This document shows, in pieces, positions 1-8,696 of a stretch of DNA of 64,000 nucleotides; position 1 is the stretch's first letter; each line of letters begins with the position of its first letter. The stretch is from contig NZ_JONM01000022.1 in NCBI RefSeq assembly GCF_000711875.1, forward strand, positions 1 to 64,000, written 5' to 3'. The translations under genes and the position numbers were made by a program. The notes beneath the pieces are model-generated. The model made no database searches. It saw nothing but the letters and a program-made list of their open reading frames with translations, and was not told where the DNA came from. Source of the stretch: Andreprevotia chitinilytica DSM 18519 (GTDB taxonomy: Bacteria; Pseudomonadota; Gammaproteobacteria; Burkholderiales; Chitinibacteraceae).

Positions 1-141
1 CATGCCCGAGTGATGATCGACGCGTGGCGGCGGGAGTACAACGAGGAAAGGCCGAAGAAGGCATTGGGCGGGCTAACCCCGCTCGCTTATGCGCGGCAGT
101 TGGCCGCAGTGCAACCAGCCATATCGGGAGTAGGACTCTAA
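1..141 (+). CDS. IS3-family transposase OrfB, C-terminal end (partial)
   Basis: The first 46 codons read as the end of an IS3-family DDE transposase: the tail pattern 'WRREYNEERPKKALGGLTP' followed by 'AYA' is typical of the segment just after the last catalytic Glu of the rve integrase core. The gene enters from outside the window and stops with TAA at 139-141. Only the 3' end is visible, so whether the element is intact cannot be judged. Family assignment is confident. Confidence 0.85.
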   Translation, partial: HARVMIDAWRREYNEERPKKALGGLTPLAYARQLAAVQPAISGVGL

Positions 142-180
142 ACCTAAATGCTACTCAAGGTGGGGGGACGTCGGATTTAT
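1..180 (+). mobile_element. Right end of an IS3-family insertion sequence
   Basis: The transposase tail is followed by a short non-coding stretch with a GGTGGGGGGACGTC segment, the sort of G-rich terminus seen at right ends of many IS3-group elements. The exact terminal inverted repeat and target duplication cannot be fixed because the left end lies outside the window; the end coordinate is approximate. Confidence 0.5.
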
Positions 181-254
181 TCTCAACCCCGGCGCAGGCT
201 CTAAGCTGCACGCAAGCCCTCGATGCCCCTCTTGTCGAGTAGCGTGCTGGAGCG

Positions 255-533
255 CTACTCATACATCTTCCCGCAGTACAAAAACATCGCAAACCGCTTC
301 CACGGTGAGGCCTCGTTCAGGCCTTGTGTTTTGCCGAGGTGCGTGGTTTCCGCCCAGCGCAATGCGGCATCAAGGAAGTCTTCGATGGTGTGATTCTCCC
401 AGCCATTGCTAGCGTGCCCGGTGTCATCCGCAGGCTGATTGGCTTCGGCTCGACGGTCGGCGAGTAGTGCATTGGCAAAGGTGAGAAAGGAGCTTGGATC
501 GGTCACGTTCTGGAGTTGCTCATACAGGGTCAT
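255..533 (-). CDS. Small DUF7660-like protein
   Basis: A 92-residue protein starting at the ATG at 531-533. The central pattern 'GWENHTIEDFLDAALRWAE' resembles the WEN-x-T/L-x-x-FL core of DUF7660 proteins, whose function is unknown. Its ATG overlaps the nadR stop codon by four bases (ATGA at 530-533), so it is probably translated by coupling with nadR and belongs to the pnuC-nadR operon. A longer reading frame upstream exists but lies inside nadR. There is no signal peptide or membrane segment. The domain label is from memory of the family and is only moderately sure. Confidence 0.6.
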   Translation of the reverse strand: MTLYEQLQNVTDPSSFLTFANALLADRRAEANQPADDTGHASNGWENHTIEDFLDAALRWAETTHLGKTQGLNEASPWKRFAMFLYCGKMYE

Positions 534-1612
534 GTGACTCCTTGGGGGCTGTGCTGTGAACCGGGCAGGGGACGGAGATGCGTAGCAACCTTGACTATCC
601 GTTGCGTCATCGATCCAGTCACCGCCAGCCACGGGGTGCCACGTTGAGTCAGCTCGGCCTCGTACCAGCGATGTTGTAGCAGTCTGAACTCATTGCCTTG
701 CCGCGTACCATCTTGCACGAAATCGAAGTCCGGCGCGCATAGCACGACCAGATCATATGGGCGCTGGGCGAGTTCGATCAGCGCCGGTTCGGCTTTGCCA
801 AACAGATGCTGACAATAGAAGAGCGTGGTGAGCGGCGAGGTATCGCAGATCAGGTAGCGGTTGGCGTGGCCGATGCTGCCGACCTCACGGGCAACCTGTT
901 TTTGCGCGATGTGCAGTAGATCGTCATAACTCAATTGGCCGCCCTGTTGCTCCCATAATTCGCGCCCGTATTCCGCCACGTATTTCGTATCCAGATGCGC
1001 GGCGAGGGCGATGCTGAGGGTGCTTTTGCCCGTTGATTCGCCGCCCAGCAGGCAAACACGCTGGACGAAATCGCCATAGATTTCCGGTGCCATCGCGGCA
1101 CGCTGACCATGAATATCTGCCCGTAATTTCGTGCCGGATACGCGGTTTGCGGTTTGGCTGCGATCAATGCGCACGTGCGTCACTTGGATCGGATGGCCAG
1201 CCTTGGCGGTGAAGTCGTCGGATAAAACTGCCGCAAAGCCATCGCCGTAATCTTCGCCAGTAAATGCCGCATCCACCATGCAGCCAAGAACTTCCAGGCA
1301 TAACTGCGCTACGAAATGCCGATGAACATCGGCCGGCGCATCGTTATCCGACATGGGGTCGATTTGCCTGCCCGCCGCCCGCCATGCAGCGATGCGATCC
1401 GGCGTGACGACCAGTATTTCGGCCATCGGGAAGCGGGTTTTCAGCCAGCGTTCGCGCTTTTCCGGCTCACAGCCGGGCAATTCCGGTTGCGAGTAACTGA
1501 TGATGAAAAGCCGCTCGCATTGAGCCTGCGCGGCGCGGATCAATGCCTCGTGGCCGATGTGCAAAGGAGCAAACTTGCCGACGATCAGCCCGGTCTGGAA
1601 GCGCGCGCTCAT
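530..1612 (-). CDS. nadR: NadR: NMN adenylyltransferase / ribosylnicotinamide kinase
   Basis: A 360-residue bifunctional NAD salvage enzyme. The N-terminal nucleotidyltransferase domain shows 'GKFAPLHIGHEALI' (residues about 11-24, with the HxGH motif), which adenylates NMN to NAD. The C-terminal kinase domain shows a P-loop 'GGESTGKST', which phosphorylates nicotinamide riboside. There is no N-terminal helix-turn-helix, so unlike enterobacterial NadR this version should not be a repressor; regulation probably falls to NrtR nearby. The start at 1612 was chosen because it overlaps the end of pnuC by four bases (ATGA); the open frame continues upstream only as a shadow of pnuC. Confidence 0.93.
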   Translation of the reverse strand: MSARFQTGLIVGKFAPLHIGHEALIRAAQAQCERLFIISYSQPELPGCEPEKRERWLKTRFPMAEILVVTPDRIAAWRAAGRQIDPMSDNDAPADVHRHFVAQLCLEVLGCMVDAAFTGEDYGDGFAAVLSDDFTAKAGHPIQVTHVRIDRSQTANRVSGTKLRADIHGQRAAMAPEIYGDFVQRVCLLGGESTGKSTLSIALAAHLDTKYVAEYGRELWEQQGGQLSYDDLLHIAQKQVAREVGSIGHANRYLICDTSPLTTLFYCQHLFGKAEPALIELAQRPYDLVVLCAPDFDFVQDGTRQGNEFRLLQHRWYEAELTQRGTPWLAVTGSMTQRIVKVATHLRPLPGSQHSPQGVT

Positions 1613-2169
1613 TGCTGCGCCAATTCCCTGCGCCAGCGATAGAGGCCATACCAGGCGTTGAACCAGAAGATCAAATACAGCCCGGCAGTAAAGTACAGTT
1701 CGCGCGCGGCATACAGCGGCACGGCGATAGTGTTGACCACCAGCCAGGCGTACCAGTTTTCCAGCCGCCGGCCCATCAACATGAATTGCGCGAGCACGCT
1801 GAAGGTGAGGATGAGTGAATCCAGCCACGGCGACCAGGCATCCGTAAAGCGATGCAACAGCGCTGCATAGCCGGCAGCGACTAACAGTGATAGCACCACC
1901 AGCGTTATGCCGAGTTGCTGTGAGGTACGGCGAATTGGCACTTCAGCACCTTGGTTGCCCTTCACCCAATTGATCCAGCCAAGGATGCTGCTGACGATGA
2001 AAAACACCTGCAGCGTCACGTCCGCATAAAGCTTGGCCTCAAAGAACACCCAGCCGTAGAGCACGCAGCCGATCAGACCGATCCACCATGTATGGACGTT
2101 ATTGCGCGCTGCAAGCCAGACCGACGCGGCGTAACTGCCGCAGGCGGCGAGTTCTGGGGTGGACATCAT
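1609..2169 (-). CDS. pnuC: PnuC nicotinamide riboside transporter
   Basis: A 186-residue membrane protein with about seven hydrophobic segments and PnuC signatures: 'WWIGLIGCVLYGWVFFEAKLY' type N-terminal segment and a C-terminal 'FWFNAWYGLYRWRR' tail. PnuC carries nicotinamide riboside across the inner membrane, and the kinase half of NadR traps it by phosphorylation. The gene lies 45 bases behind nrtR and overlaps nadR by four bases, so the three are almost surely one operon. Two adjacent ATG codons (2169 and 2166) are possible starts. Confidence 0.93.
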   Translation of the reverse strand: MMSTPELAACGSYAASVWLAARNNVHTWWIGLIGCVLYGWVFFEAKLYADVTLQVFFIVSSILGWINWVKGNQGAEVPIRRTSQQLGITLVVLSLLVAAGYAALLHRFTDAWSPWLDSLILTFSVLAQFMLMGRRLENWYAWLVVNTIAVPLYAARELYFTAGLYLIFWFNAWYGLYRWRRELAQQ

Positions 2170-2214
2170 GGGGCGGCTCCTTTGCCGGTATGGGGCAAGC
2201 GCAGTGCGCAGGCA

Positions 2215-2880
2215 TCACATGGTCTTGTTGAATAACGCCAGCTTGGCATCCGGCCGTAAACGGTACAGTTGGGCTGGGCGGTGTTTGCCTTGGCGCATGG
2301 CATCCGGCACCGCCTCCAGAAAATCCAGCTCGCCCAGCTTGCGGCGGAATACGCTTTTGTCCAGCGAGATGTCGAGTACTTGCTCGTAAGTGTGTTGCAG
2401 CTCGGTCAATGTGAAGGCTTCCGGCAGCAGATGGCAGGGCAGGGATGAATAGGTCGATTTATCGCGCAGCCGTTTTACCGCATGGGCGGTGATGCGGTTA
2501 TGGTCGAAGGGCAGGTCGGGCAGGACGTCGACCGGCAGGAGTTCGAAGCGATGTTCGGCATCTGCGATCAGCAAACTTTCGTGCACCAGCGCGTAATAGG
2601 CAATGCTGGCTGACCAGCCACGCGGGTCACGCACGCCGCCGCTAAAGGTGAAGAGCTGTTCCAGATACGGCGAGACAAGGCCGGTTTTCTGTTGCAGCAC
2701 CCGCTCGGCAGCGGCCAGACTATCGCGATCTTTCTCGGGATGGATGTAGCCACCGGGCAACGCCAGTTGATGGGCATACGGGTCGCGTTCACGCCGCAGC
2801 AAGACGATCTTCAACACATCGCTGCTCAGCGTGAACAGGACGATGTCGACGGTAACGATGAGGGAAGATTCCATGACCAT
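2215..2880 (-). CDS. nrtR: NrtR: Nudix-related transcriptional regulator of NAD metabolism
   Basis: A 221-residue protein with an N-terminal Nudix-like domain ('LALPGGYIHPEKDRDSLAAA', residues about 39-58, with a degenerate Nudix box in which the catalytic Glu pair is lost: RVLQQKTG instead of RE-x-x-EE-x-G) and a C-terminal winged-helix domain ('DKSVFRRKLGELDFLE'). This is the design of NrtR, which senses ADP-ribose and represses NAD synthesis or salvage genes. It is first in the leftward arm and divergent from pncA, facing it across an AT-rich spacer with candidate operators. Start at 2880 or at the internal ATG at 2874. Confidence 0.92.
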   Translation of the reverse strand: MVMESSLIVTVDIVLFTLSSDVLKIVLLRRERDPYAHQLALPGGYIHPEKDRDSLAAAERVLQQKTGLVSPYLEQLFTFSGGVRDPRGWSASIAYYALVHESLLIADAEHRFELLPVDVLPDLPFDHNRITAHAVKRLRDKSTYSSLPCHLLPEAFTLTELQHTYEQVLDISLDKSVFRRKLGELDFLEAVPDAMRQGKHRPAQLYRLRPDAKLALFNKTM

Positions 2881-2883
2881 GCC

Positions 2884-2910
2884 TTTTAGTTATGTTCATA
2901 ATAAAACTAA
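2884..2910. promoter_or_regulatory. Candidate NrtR operator, nrtR-proximal
   Basis: Just upstream of the nrtR start, TTAGTT (2886-2891) and AACTAA (2905-2910) form an inverted pair around an AT-rich centre. An AT-rich dyad is unusual in this GC-rich genome. NrtR sites are AT-rich palindromes between divergent NAD genes; this site is proposed from position and symmetry only. Confidence 0.45.
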
Positions 2911-3006
2911 GATTGACCGTGGCGCAATCGGCATCAGCTCCTTTATGTGTAAAGAACTGGTTTTGTGGTAGTTTGAAATTTCCAAGTGTTGTTGGCGGTT
3001 TGCTTC

Positions 3007-3035
3007 TTTTATTTTTTGTTAGTTGCAAAATAAAA
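3007..3035. promoter_or_regulatory. Candidate NrtR operator, pncA-proximal
   Basis: A perfect 9-base inverted repeat, TTTTATTTT (3007-3015) and AAAATAAAA (3027-3035), separated by 11 bases, lies about 50 bases before pncA. It could be a second regulator site for the rightward arm, or part of the pncA promoter. No direct evidence of binding. Confidence 0.4.
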
Positions 3036-3087
3036 ATAAGTCTGCCAAGATGGCTTCACCCACTGACCCTCGTATAGGGAGCGCATC

Positions 3088-3900
3088 ATGACCAGCAAGG
3101 CCGCCAACGTACAACTCTTGATCATCGATCCGCAGAACGACTTCTGCGATATCGACGGCGCAGCACTGCCTGTCCCCGGGGCCAATGCAGACCTGCAACG
3201 CGTGGCTGCCTTGGTGGCGCAGCAGGGCGAGATGTTTTCCGCAATCCACGTCACGCTGGATTCCCACAATCCGCTCGATATCGCGCACCCAGCGTGGTGG
3301 CGTGATGCCACCGGGCAATCGCCATCCCCCTTCACCTTGATCAGCGTGGCCGATGTGCTGGAGGGCAAATGGCTGGCGCGTGATCCGGCGCAACAAGCCA
3401 CCAGCCTTGCCTATGTGCAGGCGCTGGCCGAACGGGCGCGCTACCAATTGATCATCTGGCCAGAACACTGCCTGATCGGCAGCTGGGGCCACAATCTCCA
3501 GCAAGACTTGTTCGATGCCTTGGCGACTTGGGGCCGGACTCAGCTAAAGGCCGTGAACTACGTCGGCAAGGGCACCAACCCGATCACGGAACACTATTCC
3601 GCCATCCAGGCCGAAGTGCCGGACGCCACTGACCCGACCACCTTGCCAGATGCGCGCTGGATCGCGCAGCTGGCGCAGGCCGACACCATCCTCATCGCCG
3701 GGGAGGCGCTCTCGCATTGCGTTGCGAGCACGGTGCGCGATCTGGCGGATCAGTTGGGTGCGGCGAACGTCAGCAAGCTGGTGTTGCTGACCGATTGCGC
3801 CAGCCCGGTCGCCGGTTTCGAAGCCCTGGGCCAAAGCTTCATCGATGAAATGGTGGCGCGCGGCATGCGGACTGCTACCAGTCAGAATTGCCTAGCCTGA
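3088..3900 (+). CDS. pncA: Nicotinamidase (cysteine hydrolase family)
   Basis: A 270-residue isochorismatase-fold hydrolase. Asp14 in '[10 protein letters not shown]' and the nucleophile Cys211 in '[10 protein letters not shown]' fit the Asp/Lys/Cys triad; 'HPAWW' and 'WPEHC' match metal- and substrate-side positions of PncA. It turns nicotinamide into nicotinate and ammonia. The isochorismatase family holds other amidases, but placement directly before pncB (26 bases) and beside NrtR makes nicotinamidase the best call. It is first in the rightward NAD operon. It is somewhat longer than E. coli PncA. Confidence 0.88.
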   Translation: MTSKAANVQLLIIDPQNDFCDIDGAALPVPGANADLQRVAALVAQQGEMFSAIHVTLDSHNPLDIAHPAWWRDATGQSPSPFTLISVADVLEGKWLARDPAQQATSLAYVQALAERARYQLIIWPEHCLIGSWGHNLQQDLFDALATWGRTQLKAVNYVGKGTNPITEHYSAIQAEVPDATDPTTLPDARWIAQLAQADTILIAGEALSHCVASTVRDLADQLGAANVSKLVLLTDCASPVAGFEALGQSFIDEMVARGMRTATSQNCLA

Positions 3901-3925
3901 CCATAACAGAATACGAGACCCCATC

Positions 3926-5134
3926 ATGTCCACCTTCAACCCCGTGATCGAATCCCTGCTCGATACCGATCTCTACAAATTCACGATGATGCAGGAGATC
4001 CTGCACAGCCAGCCGGAGACGCAATCCGCATACGCCTTCAAATGCCGCAATCGTCCGACCACGCCGCTGGCATCGTTCCAGCGCGAGATAGAAGCGCAGC
4101 TCGATCACTTGTGCAGCTTGCGATTTGCCGAAGACGAGCTGGCTTATCTTGGTGGTCTGCGTTTCATCAAATCGGATTTCGTCGATTTTCTGCGCCTGTT
4201 CCAACTGCAACGCCGTTTCATCACCGTCTCGGTCGCGGCCGGTCGACCGGATGAGCTGGATATCCGTGTGCAGGGGCCGATGCTCCACTGCATGTTGTTC
4301 GAGATCTATCTGCTGTCCATCGTCAACGAAGTGTATTTCCGCCAGTTTCCGGTGGACGCGGCGCTCACCATCGGCCGTGAAAAGCTCGCGACCAAAGTCG
4401 CACTACTCAAGCAATTCGCCACGCAGCCACCGCTGCGCAACCCCTTCATCTTTTTCGACTTCGGCACCCGCCGCCGCTTTTCACGGGCATGGCATGAAGA
4501 GATGGTGCGAACCCTCGCGCAACAAGCCGGCACCTTCATGCGCGGCACCAGCAACGTCTTGCTCGCCAAACGTTATGGCCTGACGCCGATCGGCACCATG
4601 GCGCACGAGTATCTGCAGGCGTTCCAATGCTTCGGTTCGCGTTTGCGTGACTTCCAGAAAAACGCACTGGAACACTGGGTGCGCGAATATCGCGGCGACT
4701 TGGGGATCGCGCTGACCGATGTGGTCGGCACCGATGCCTTCCTGCGCGATTTCGATCTGTATTTCTGCAAGTTGTTCGACGGCGTGCGGCACGATTCGGG
4801 CGATCCGTTTGAATGGGGCGAGAAAATCATCGCTCACTATCAAGCCATGAAGATCGACCCCGGCACCAAGCAGCTGGTGTTCAGCGATGGTCTGACTCTG
4901 GAGCGTGCCTTTGCACTGCATCGCCATTTCGCCGACCGGGCGCGGACTGGTTTCGGCATCGGCACCGATCTATCCAACGATTGCGGGCATGAGCCGCTGC
5001 AGATCGTGATGAAGCTGGTGGCGTGCAACGGGCAACCGGTCGCCAAGGTGAGCGACACGCCGGGCAAGGGCATGTGTGAGGACGTGAATTTCCTCAACTA
5101 TCTCTCTGACGTATTCAAGATCGCGCGCCAGTGA
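3926..5134 (+). CDS. pncB: Nicotinate phosphoribosyltransferase
   Basis: A 402-residue protein, the usual length for PncB. The N-terminus '[13 protein letters not shown]' is the classic family opening, and '[17 protein letters not shown]' contains the conserved His that is phosphorylated during ATP-coupled catalysis. It joins nicotinate and PRPP to give nicotinate mononucleotide, using the product of the upstream nicotinamidase. Intergenic distance to pncA is 26 bases. Confidence 0.96.
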   Translation: MSTFNPVIESLLDTDLYKFTMMQEILHSQPETQSAYAFKCRNRPTTPLASFQREIEAQLDHLCSLRFAEDELAYLGGLRFIKSDFVDFLRLFQLQRRFITVSVAAGRPDELDIRVQGPMLHCMLFEIYLLSIVNEVYFRQFPVDAALTIGREKLATKVALLKQFATQPPLRNPFIFFDFGTRRRFSRAWHEEMVRTLAQQAGTFMRGTSNVLLAKRYGLTPIGTMAHEYLQAFQCFGSRLRDFQKNALEHWVREYRGDLGIALTDVVGTDAFLRDFDLYFCKLFDGVRHDSGDPFEWGEKIIAHYQAMKIDPGTKQLVFSDGLTLERAFALHRHFADRARTGFGIGTDLSNDCGHEPLQIVMKLVACNGQPVAKVSDTPGKGMCEDVNFLNYLSDVFKIARQ

Positions 5135-5274
5135 AGAATTGATTTTCAAAATAAGAAAACGGTTGTGACACCGGCGTCATGGATTTTGACCTCCCCTTCT
5201 TAAGTGGGATTGTGCGCGTGCGAATCTCATCACTGGGCAAATCAAAGATTTGCACGAAGAGATTCGCTTAGCCC

Positions 5275-5376
5275 GAGGATTTCGACGTTGGTAGAAATTT
5301 GAGGGGCCGCAGAAATCCCCCCTAGCCCCCTTCAAAAAGGGGGGATGTGGCGCTGAAATATTTTGAGGGCACGTTC
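5275..5376. repeat. Family A dispersed repeat, copy 1
   Basis: Within the 269-base gap between pncB and nadE. A GAAATCCCCCCTAGC arm and a following AAAAAGGGGGGAT arm form a hairpin; the flank 'GCGCTGAAATATTTTGAG' is nearly repeated at 50980-50997. The upstream part (5205-5275) holds a second motif, GCGAATC with an inverted partner, which recurs at 50830-50900 and 63385-63440. Confidence 0.7.
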
Positions 5377-5403
5377 TAAAACGCCATCGAAAGGAAAACC
5401 AAA

Positions 5404-7086
5404 ATGACCCTCCGCATCGCCATGGCACAGCTCAACTACAAGCTGTGCGATTTCAGCGGCAATCTGGCGCGCATTCGCGCTGCCGTCGCCAAAGCGCAAG
5501 ACGCCGATCTGATCGTGTTTACCGAACTGTGCCTGTCCGGCTATTACCCGCAGGATCTGGTCGAAGAGCCGGATTTTCCGGCACGGCAACAAATGGCGTT
5601 GGACGCTGTGTTGGCGCTCTCCCGCGAGACAACTGCCGCACTGGTAATCGGCGCAGCCACCCGTAATAAAGGCATCGGCAAGCCCCTGCACAACAGCCTG
5701 CTGGTGATCCAGCGCGGCGAGGTGCAGCTGGCCTATCACAAGCAATTGCTGCCTACCTACAACATCTTCGACGAGCGCCGCCACTTCGAACCCGGCCCAA
5801 ACCAGCCTGCGTTGCTGACGTTGAACGGCACGCGCATCGGTTTCGTGATTTGCGAAGATGCGTGGAACAACACCGGTGCCGAATACGCCATCGACCCGGT
5901 GCAAAGCGTGGTCGATGCCGGAGCGGAATTGATCGTCAGCATCAATGCCAGCCCATCGAACGTCGGCAAGCCGGCGCAAAGGGCCGAGTTGTTCGCCGGC
6001 ATCGCCAAGCACTGGAACGTGCCGCTGGTGTATGTGAATCAGGTCGGCGGTAACGACCAGATCGTGTTCGATGGCGCGTCTTTCGTGGTCGACCCGCGCA
6101 TCGGCCTGGTGCAGCAATTGCCACTGTTTGAAGAGGCCGTCGAGATGGTCAGTTTCGATGGCGGATTTCTGCGCGATGGCGAGCGCTTGCAGGATGCCGT
6201 CCCACAAACGCTGGCCGACAGCGAGTTCTACTACCGCCAGATCGTGCTCGGCTTGCGCGACTACGCTGCCAAGATCGGCTTTCGCAAAGTGGTCATCGGC
6301 AGCTCCGGCGGCATCGACAGCGCCTTGACGCTGGCCTTGGCGGTCGATGCACTGGGTGCGGACAACGTCTGTGGCATTACCATGCCGTCGCAATATTCCA
6401 GCGCCGGCAGCGTGTCCGATTCGGTCGATCTGTGCCGCAATCTGGGCGTGCAACTGCTGGAGCACCCGATTGCCGATCTGGTCGGCGGTTATCGCGCCAG
6501 TTTCGAACGGGATTTCGGCGCGGTGCCGTCAACGCTCACGGTCGAGAACCTGCAAGCGCGGATTCGTGGCACGATCTTGATGGAATATTCCAATCACTTC
6601 GGCCACCTGCTGCTCACCACCGGCAACAAGTCCGAAATCTCTGTCGGCTATTGCACGCTTTATGGCGATACCAATGGCGGCCTCAATATCATCGGCGATT
6701 TGTACAAGACTGAAGTCTTCGCGCTGGCGCGTTATTTCAACCAACGCCACGGCCGCGAGCTGATTCCGCAAGCCATCATCGATAAAGAGCCATCGGCCGA
6801 ATTGTCGGAAGGGCAGCGCGATACCGATTCGTTGCCGCCGTATCCGGTGCTCGATGAAATCCTCAAACTGCATATCGAAGGCACGCGATTGCGCCCGGCT
6901 GAATATGCCGCTGCCAAAGCCTTCGTAACCCAACTGCAGGCAAATGGCGAACAAGCGCTGATCGACCGCATCTTGGGCTTGGTCGCCAAATCCGAATTCA
7001 AACGTCGCCAAGCGCCGCCAATCATCCGTGTGCGCAATCGCGCCTTTGGCAATGGCCGGCAAATGCCGATCGCAGCACAGTATTAA
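5404..7086 (+). CDS. nadE: Glutamine-dependent NAD synthetase
   Basis: A 560-residue two-domain enzyme. The N-terminal nitrilase-like glutaminase shows the triad: Glu in 'VFTELCLSGYYPQDL', Lys in 'YHKQLLPTYNIFDE' and Cys in 'FVICEDAWN'. The C-terminal synthetase domain shows the PP-loop 'GSSGGIDSALTLAL' (about residue 300). It amidates nicotinate adenine dinucleotide to NAD with ammonia from glutamine. An AAGGA ribosome binding site precedes the ATG. It follows pncB after a repeat-bearing gap and lies nine bases before nadM. Confidence 0.96.
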   Translation: MTLRIAMAQLNYKLCDFSGNLARIRAAVAKAQDADLIVFTELCLSGYYPQDLVEEPDFPARQQMALDAVLALSRETTAALVIGAATRNKGIGKPLHNSLLVIQRGEVQLAYHKQLLPTYNIFDERRHFEPGPNQPALLTLNGTRIGFVICEDAWNNTGAEYAIDPVQSVVDAGAELIVSINASPSNVGKPAQRAELFAGIAKHWNVPLVYVNQVGGNDQIVFDGASFVVDPRIGLVQQLPLFEEAVEMVSFDGGFLRDGERLQDAVPQTLADSEFYYRQIVLGLRDYAAKIGFRKVVIGSSGGIDSALTLALAVDALGADNVCGITMPSQYSSAGSVSDSVDLCRNLGVQLLEHPIADLVGGYRASFERDFGAVPSTLTVENLQARIRGTILMEYSNHFGHLLLTTGNKSEISVGYCTLYGDTNGGLNIIGDLYKTEVFALARYFNQRHGRELIPQAIIDKEPSAELSEGQRDTDSLPPYPVLDEILKLHIEGTRLRPAEYAAAKAFVTQLQANGEQALIDRILGLVAKSEFKRRQAPPIIRVRNRAFGNGRQMPIAAQY

Positions 7087-7095
7087 GGAAACCCA

Positions 7096-8145
7096 ATGAG
7101 CGAATCGCGTTACGACTATCTGGTTTACATCGGCCGCTTCCAGCCCTTCCACAATGGCCATTTGGCGATGCTGCAACAGGCATTGCGCCGCGCAGACAAA
7201 GTGATCCTCGTACTGGGTTCCGCCGGCGCCGCACGTAATACCAAGAACCCGTTCAACATGGCCGAACGCCAAGCCATGATCACGGCGGCGATTGTCGAGT
7301 GGGACGCCAGTCGCGTTGCCGATATCCAGTTCGTTGGCGTGCGCGATTATTACGATGGCGCTCGCTGGGTAGCCGCCGTGCAGCAAGCCGTTGGCGCTGT
7401 TGTGCCGGCTAACGCCAGTGTCGGCTTGTTCGGCCACTTCAAGGATGCCTCGTCGAGCTACCTGAGCGACTTCCCGAATTGGCCTTTGGTGCATCAAGAC
7501 AACTTCGGCCAACTCAACGCAGCCGACTTGCGACAGCAGTGGTATGCCGATGGCGGTGATGTGACTGCCATCGCCGATCGACTGCCCGCCGCCGTCACCG
7601 CGCTCCTGCAGCAATTTCGCCGCCAGCCCCACTTTGCCGATCTGCTGGCGGAGTACCGCTACCTGGAGCACTACCGCACCCAATGGGCCGCTGCGCCATA
7701 TCCGCCCATCTTCGTGACCGTCGATGCCGTCGTGCGCTGTTGCGATCACGTATTGATGATTCAGCGGGGCGGCCAACCGGGGCGCGGCTGCTGGGCGCTG
7801 CCGGGCGGTTTTCTCGATCAACGCGAACGCGTGGCCAATGCCGTGATCCGCGAACTGATCGAAGAAACCTGCCTCGCCGTGCCGTCAGATGTATTGCTGG
7901 CCGCCAAGCAAGACCAAGCCCTGTTCGACCATCCCGACCGCAGCCTGCGCGGCCGCACGCTCACGCATGCCTACTACTTCAATCTGCCGTTGAATGGACT
8001 GCCTGCCATCACCGCCGCAGACGATGCCGCCGCCGCCCGCTGGATTCCGGTGCGAGATTTGCTGGGCATGGAAAGCGCGTTGTTCGAGGACCATTTGATG
8101 ATTCTGGATCGGTTTTTGGAGTTGTTTGACGGGGCGGAACGCTAA
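7096..8145 (+). CDS. nadM: NadM-Nudix: bifunctional NMN adenylyltransferase / Nudix hydrolase
   Basis: A 349-residue fusion. Residues about 1-170 form an NMNAT domain with 'YIGRFQPFHNGHLAML' (the HxGH motif). Residues about 200-345 form a Nudix domain with 'GGFLDQRERVANAV' followed by 'RELIEETC'; the last Gly of the Nudix box is Cys. The family makes NAD from NMN and hydrolyses ADP-ribose, the ligand that relieves NrtR in characterised cases. Together with NadR this locus carries two distinct NMN adenylyltransferases. It follows nadE after nine bases. Confidence 0.93.
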   Translation: MSESRYDYLVYIGRFQPFHNGHLAMLQQALRRADKVILVLGSAGAARNTKNPFNMAERQAMITAAIVEWDASRVADIQFVGVRDYYDGARWVAAVQQAVGAVVPANASVGLFGHFKDASSSYLSDFPNWPLVHQDNFGQLNAADLRQQWYADGGDVTAIADRLPAAVTALLQQFRRQPHFADLLAEYRYLEHYRTQWAAAPYPPIFVTVDAVVRCCDHVLMIQRGGQPGRGCWALPGGFLDQRERVANAVIRELIEETCLAVPSDVLLAAKQDQALFDHPDRSLRGRTLTHAYYFNLPLNGLPAITAADDAAAARWIPVRDLLGMESALFEDHLMILDRFLELFDGAER

Positions 8146-8696
8146 TGGGTGTGGTCCGTAAACGTGGTGGCAGGTTTCTATCTGCACTTATGCTCGTTTA
8201 TTTGAGTGGTGCATTGCCATTGGCAAGCGCAGCAGACCAATCACTTTCCTCCGTCGAATACCAGGGGCAGCGCGTGCCATTGGCACAGACCTATCGGGAT
8301 TTTCGCGAGTATAAGGATGCCCCACACAATCTCACTGACAAGGCCATTCAACAGATTGAGCATCTTGTTCGCCAAGCCCGATTTGGCCCGGAGTTTTCTG
8401 GCATCGCAGATCTAAGCGCCGCGCTCGATCACCTTACCTTTCCCGGCTATGGGTCGTTCTACGCGAATCAGTTAGGCGCACGTCTTGATCCGCAGCTTGA
8501 GTTTGTTTATGTCGAAATTCCGGGGCGGCATCTGAATCGATACATTGCGCTTGAACGACAGTCAAATCAGCATCTGCGCGTTGTTGATGATTTTATTGCG
8601 GCTGATATGCCTGAAATAATCCGGGTTCATCGAAAACGTGGCGTGCTTGTCTATGAGACATCGAATGGAGCCAAGATTGATCCGCTTCGTAAATGA
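8145..8696 (+). CDS. Exported protein of unknown function
   Basis: A 183-residue protein whose ATG overlaps the nadM stop (TAATG), suggesting coupling to the NAD operon by chance or design. An N-terminal signal peptide is clear: basic 'VRKRGGR', a hydrophobic stretch to about residue 28, and an 'ASA-A' cleavage site. The mature part is mixed alpha/beta with no motif I can name. Probably periplasmic. Confidence 0.7.
   Translation: MGVVRKRGGRFLSALMLVYLSGALPLASAADQSLSSVEYQGQRVPLAQTYRDFREYKDAPHNLTDKAIQQIEHLVRQARFGPEFSGIADLSAALDHLTFPGYGSFYANQLGARLDPQLEFVYVEIPGRHLNRYIALERQSNQHLRVVDDFIAADMPEIIRVHRKRGVLVYETSNGAKIDPLRK

Noticed and set aside
5177-5428. Short open frames in the pncB-nadE gap
   Set aside because: They are translations of the family A repeat and have no independent support.
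6529-7821. 430-codon open frame antisense to nadE and nadM
   Set aside because: Crosses the boundary between two clear genes and has no recognisable domain.
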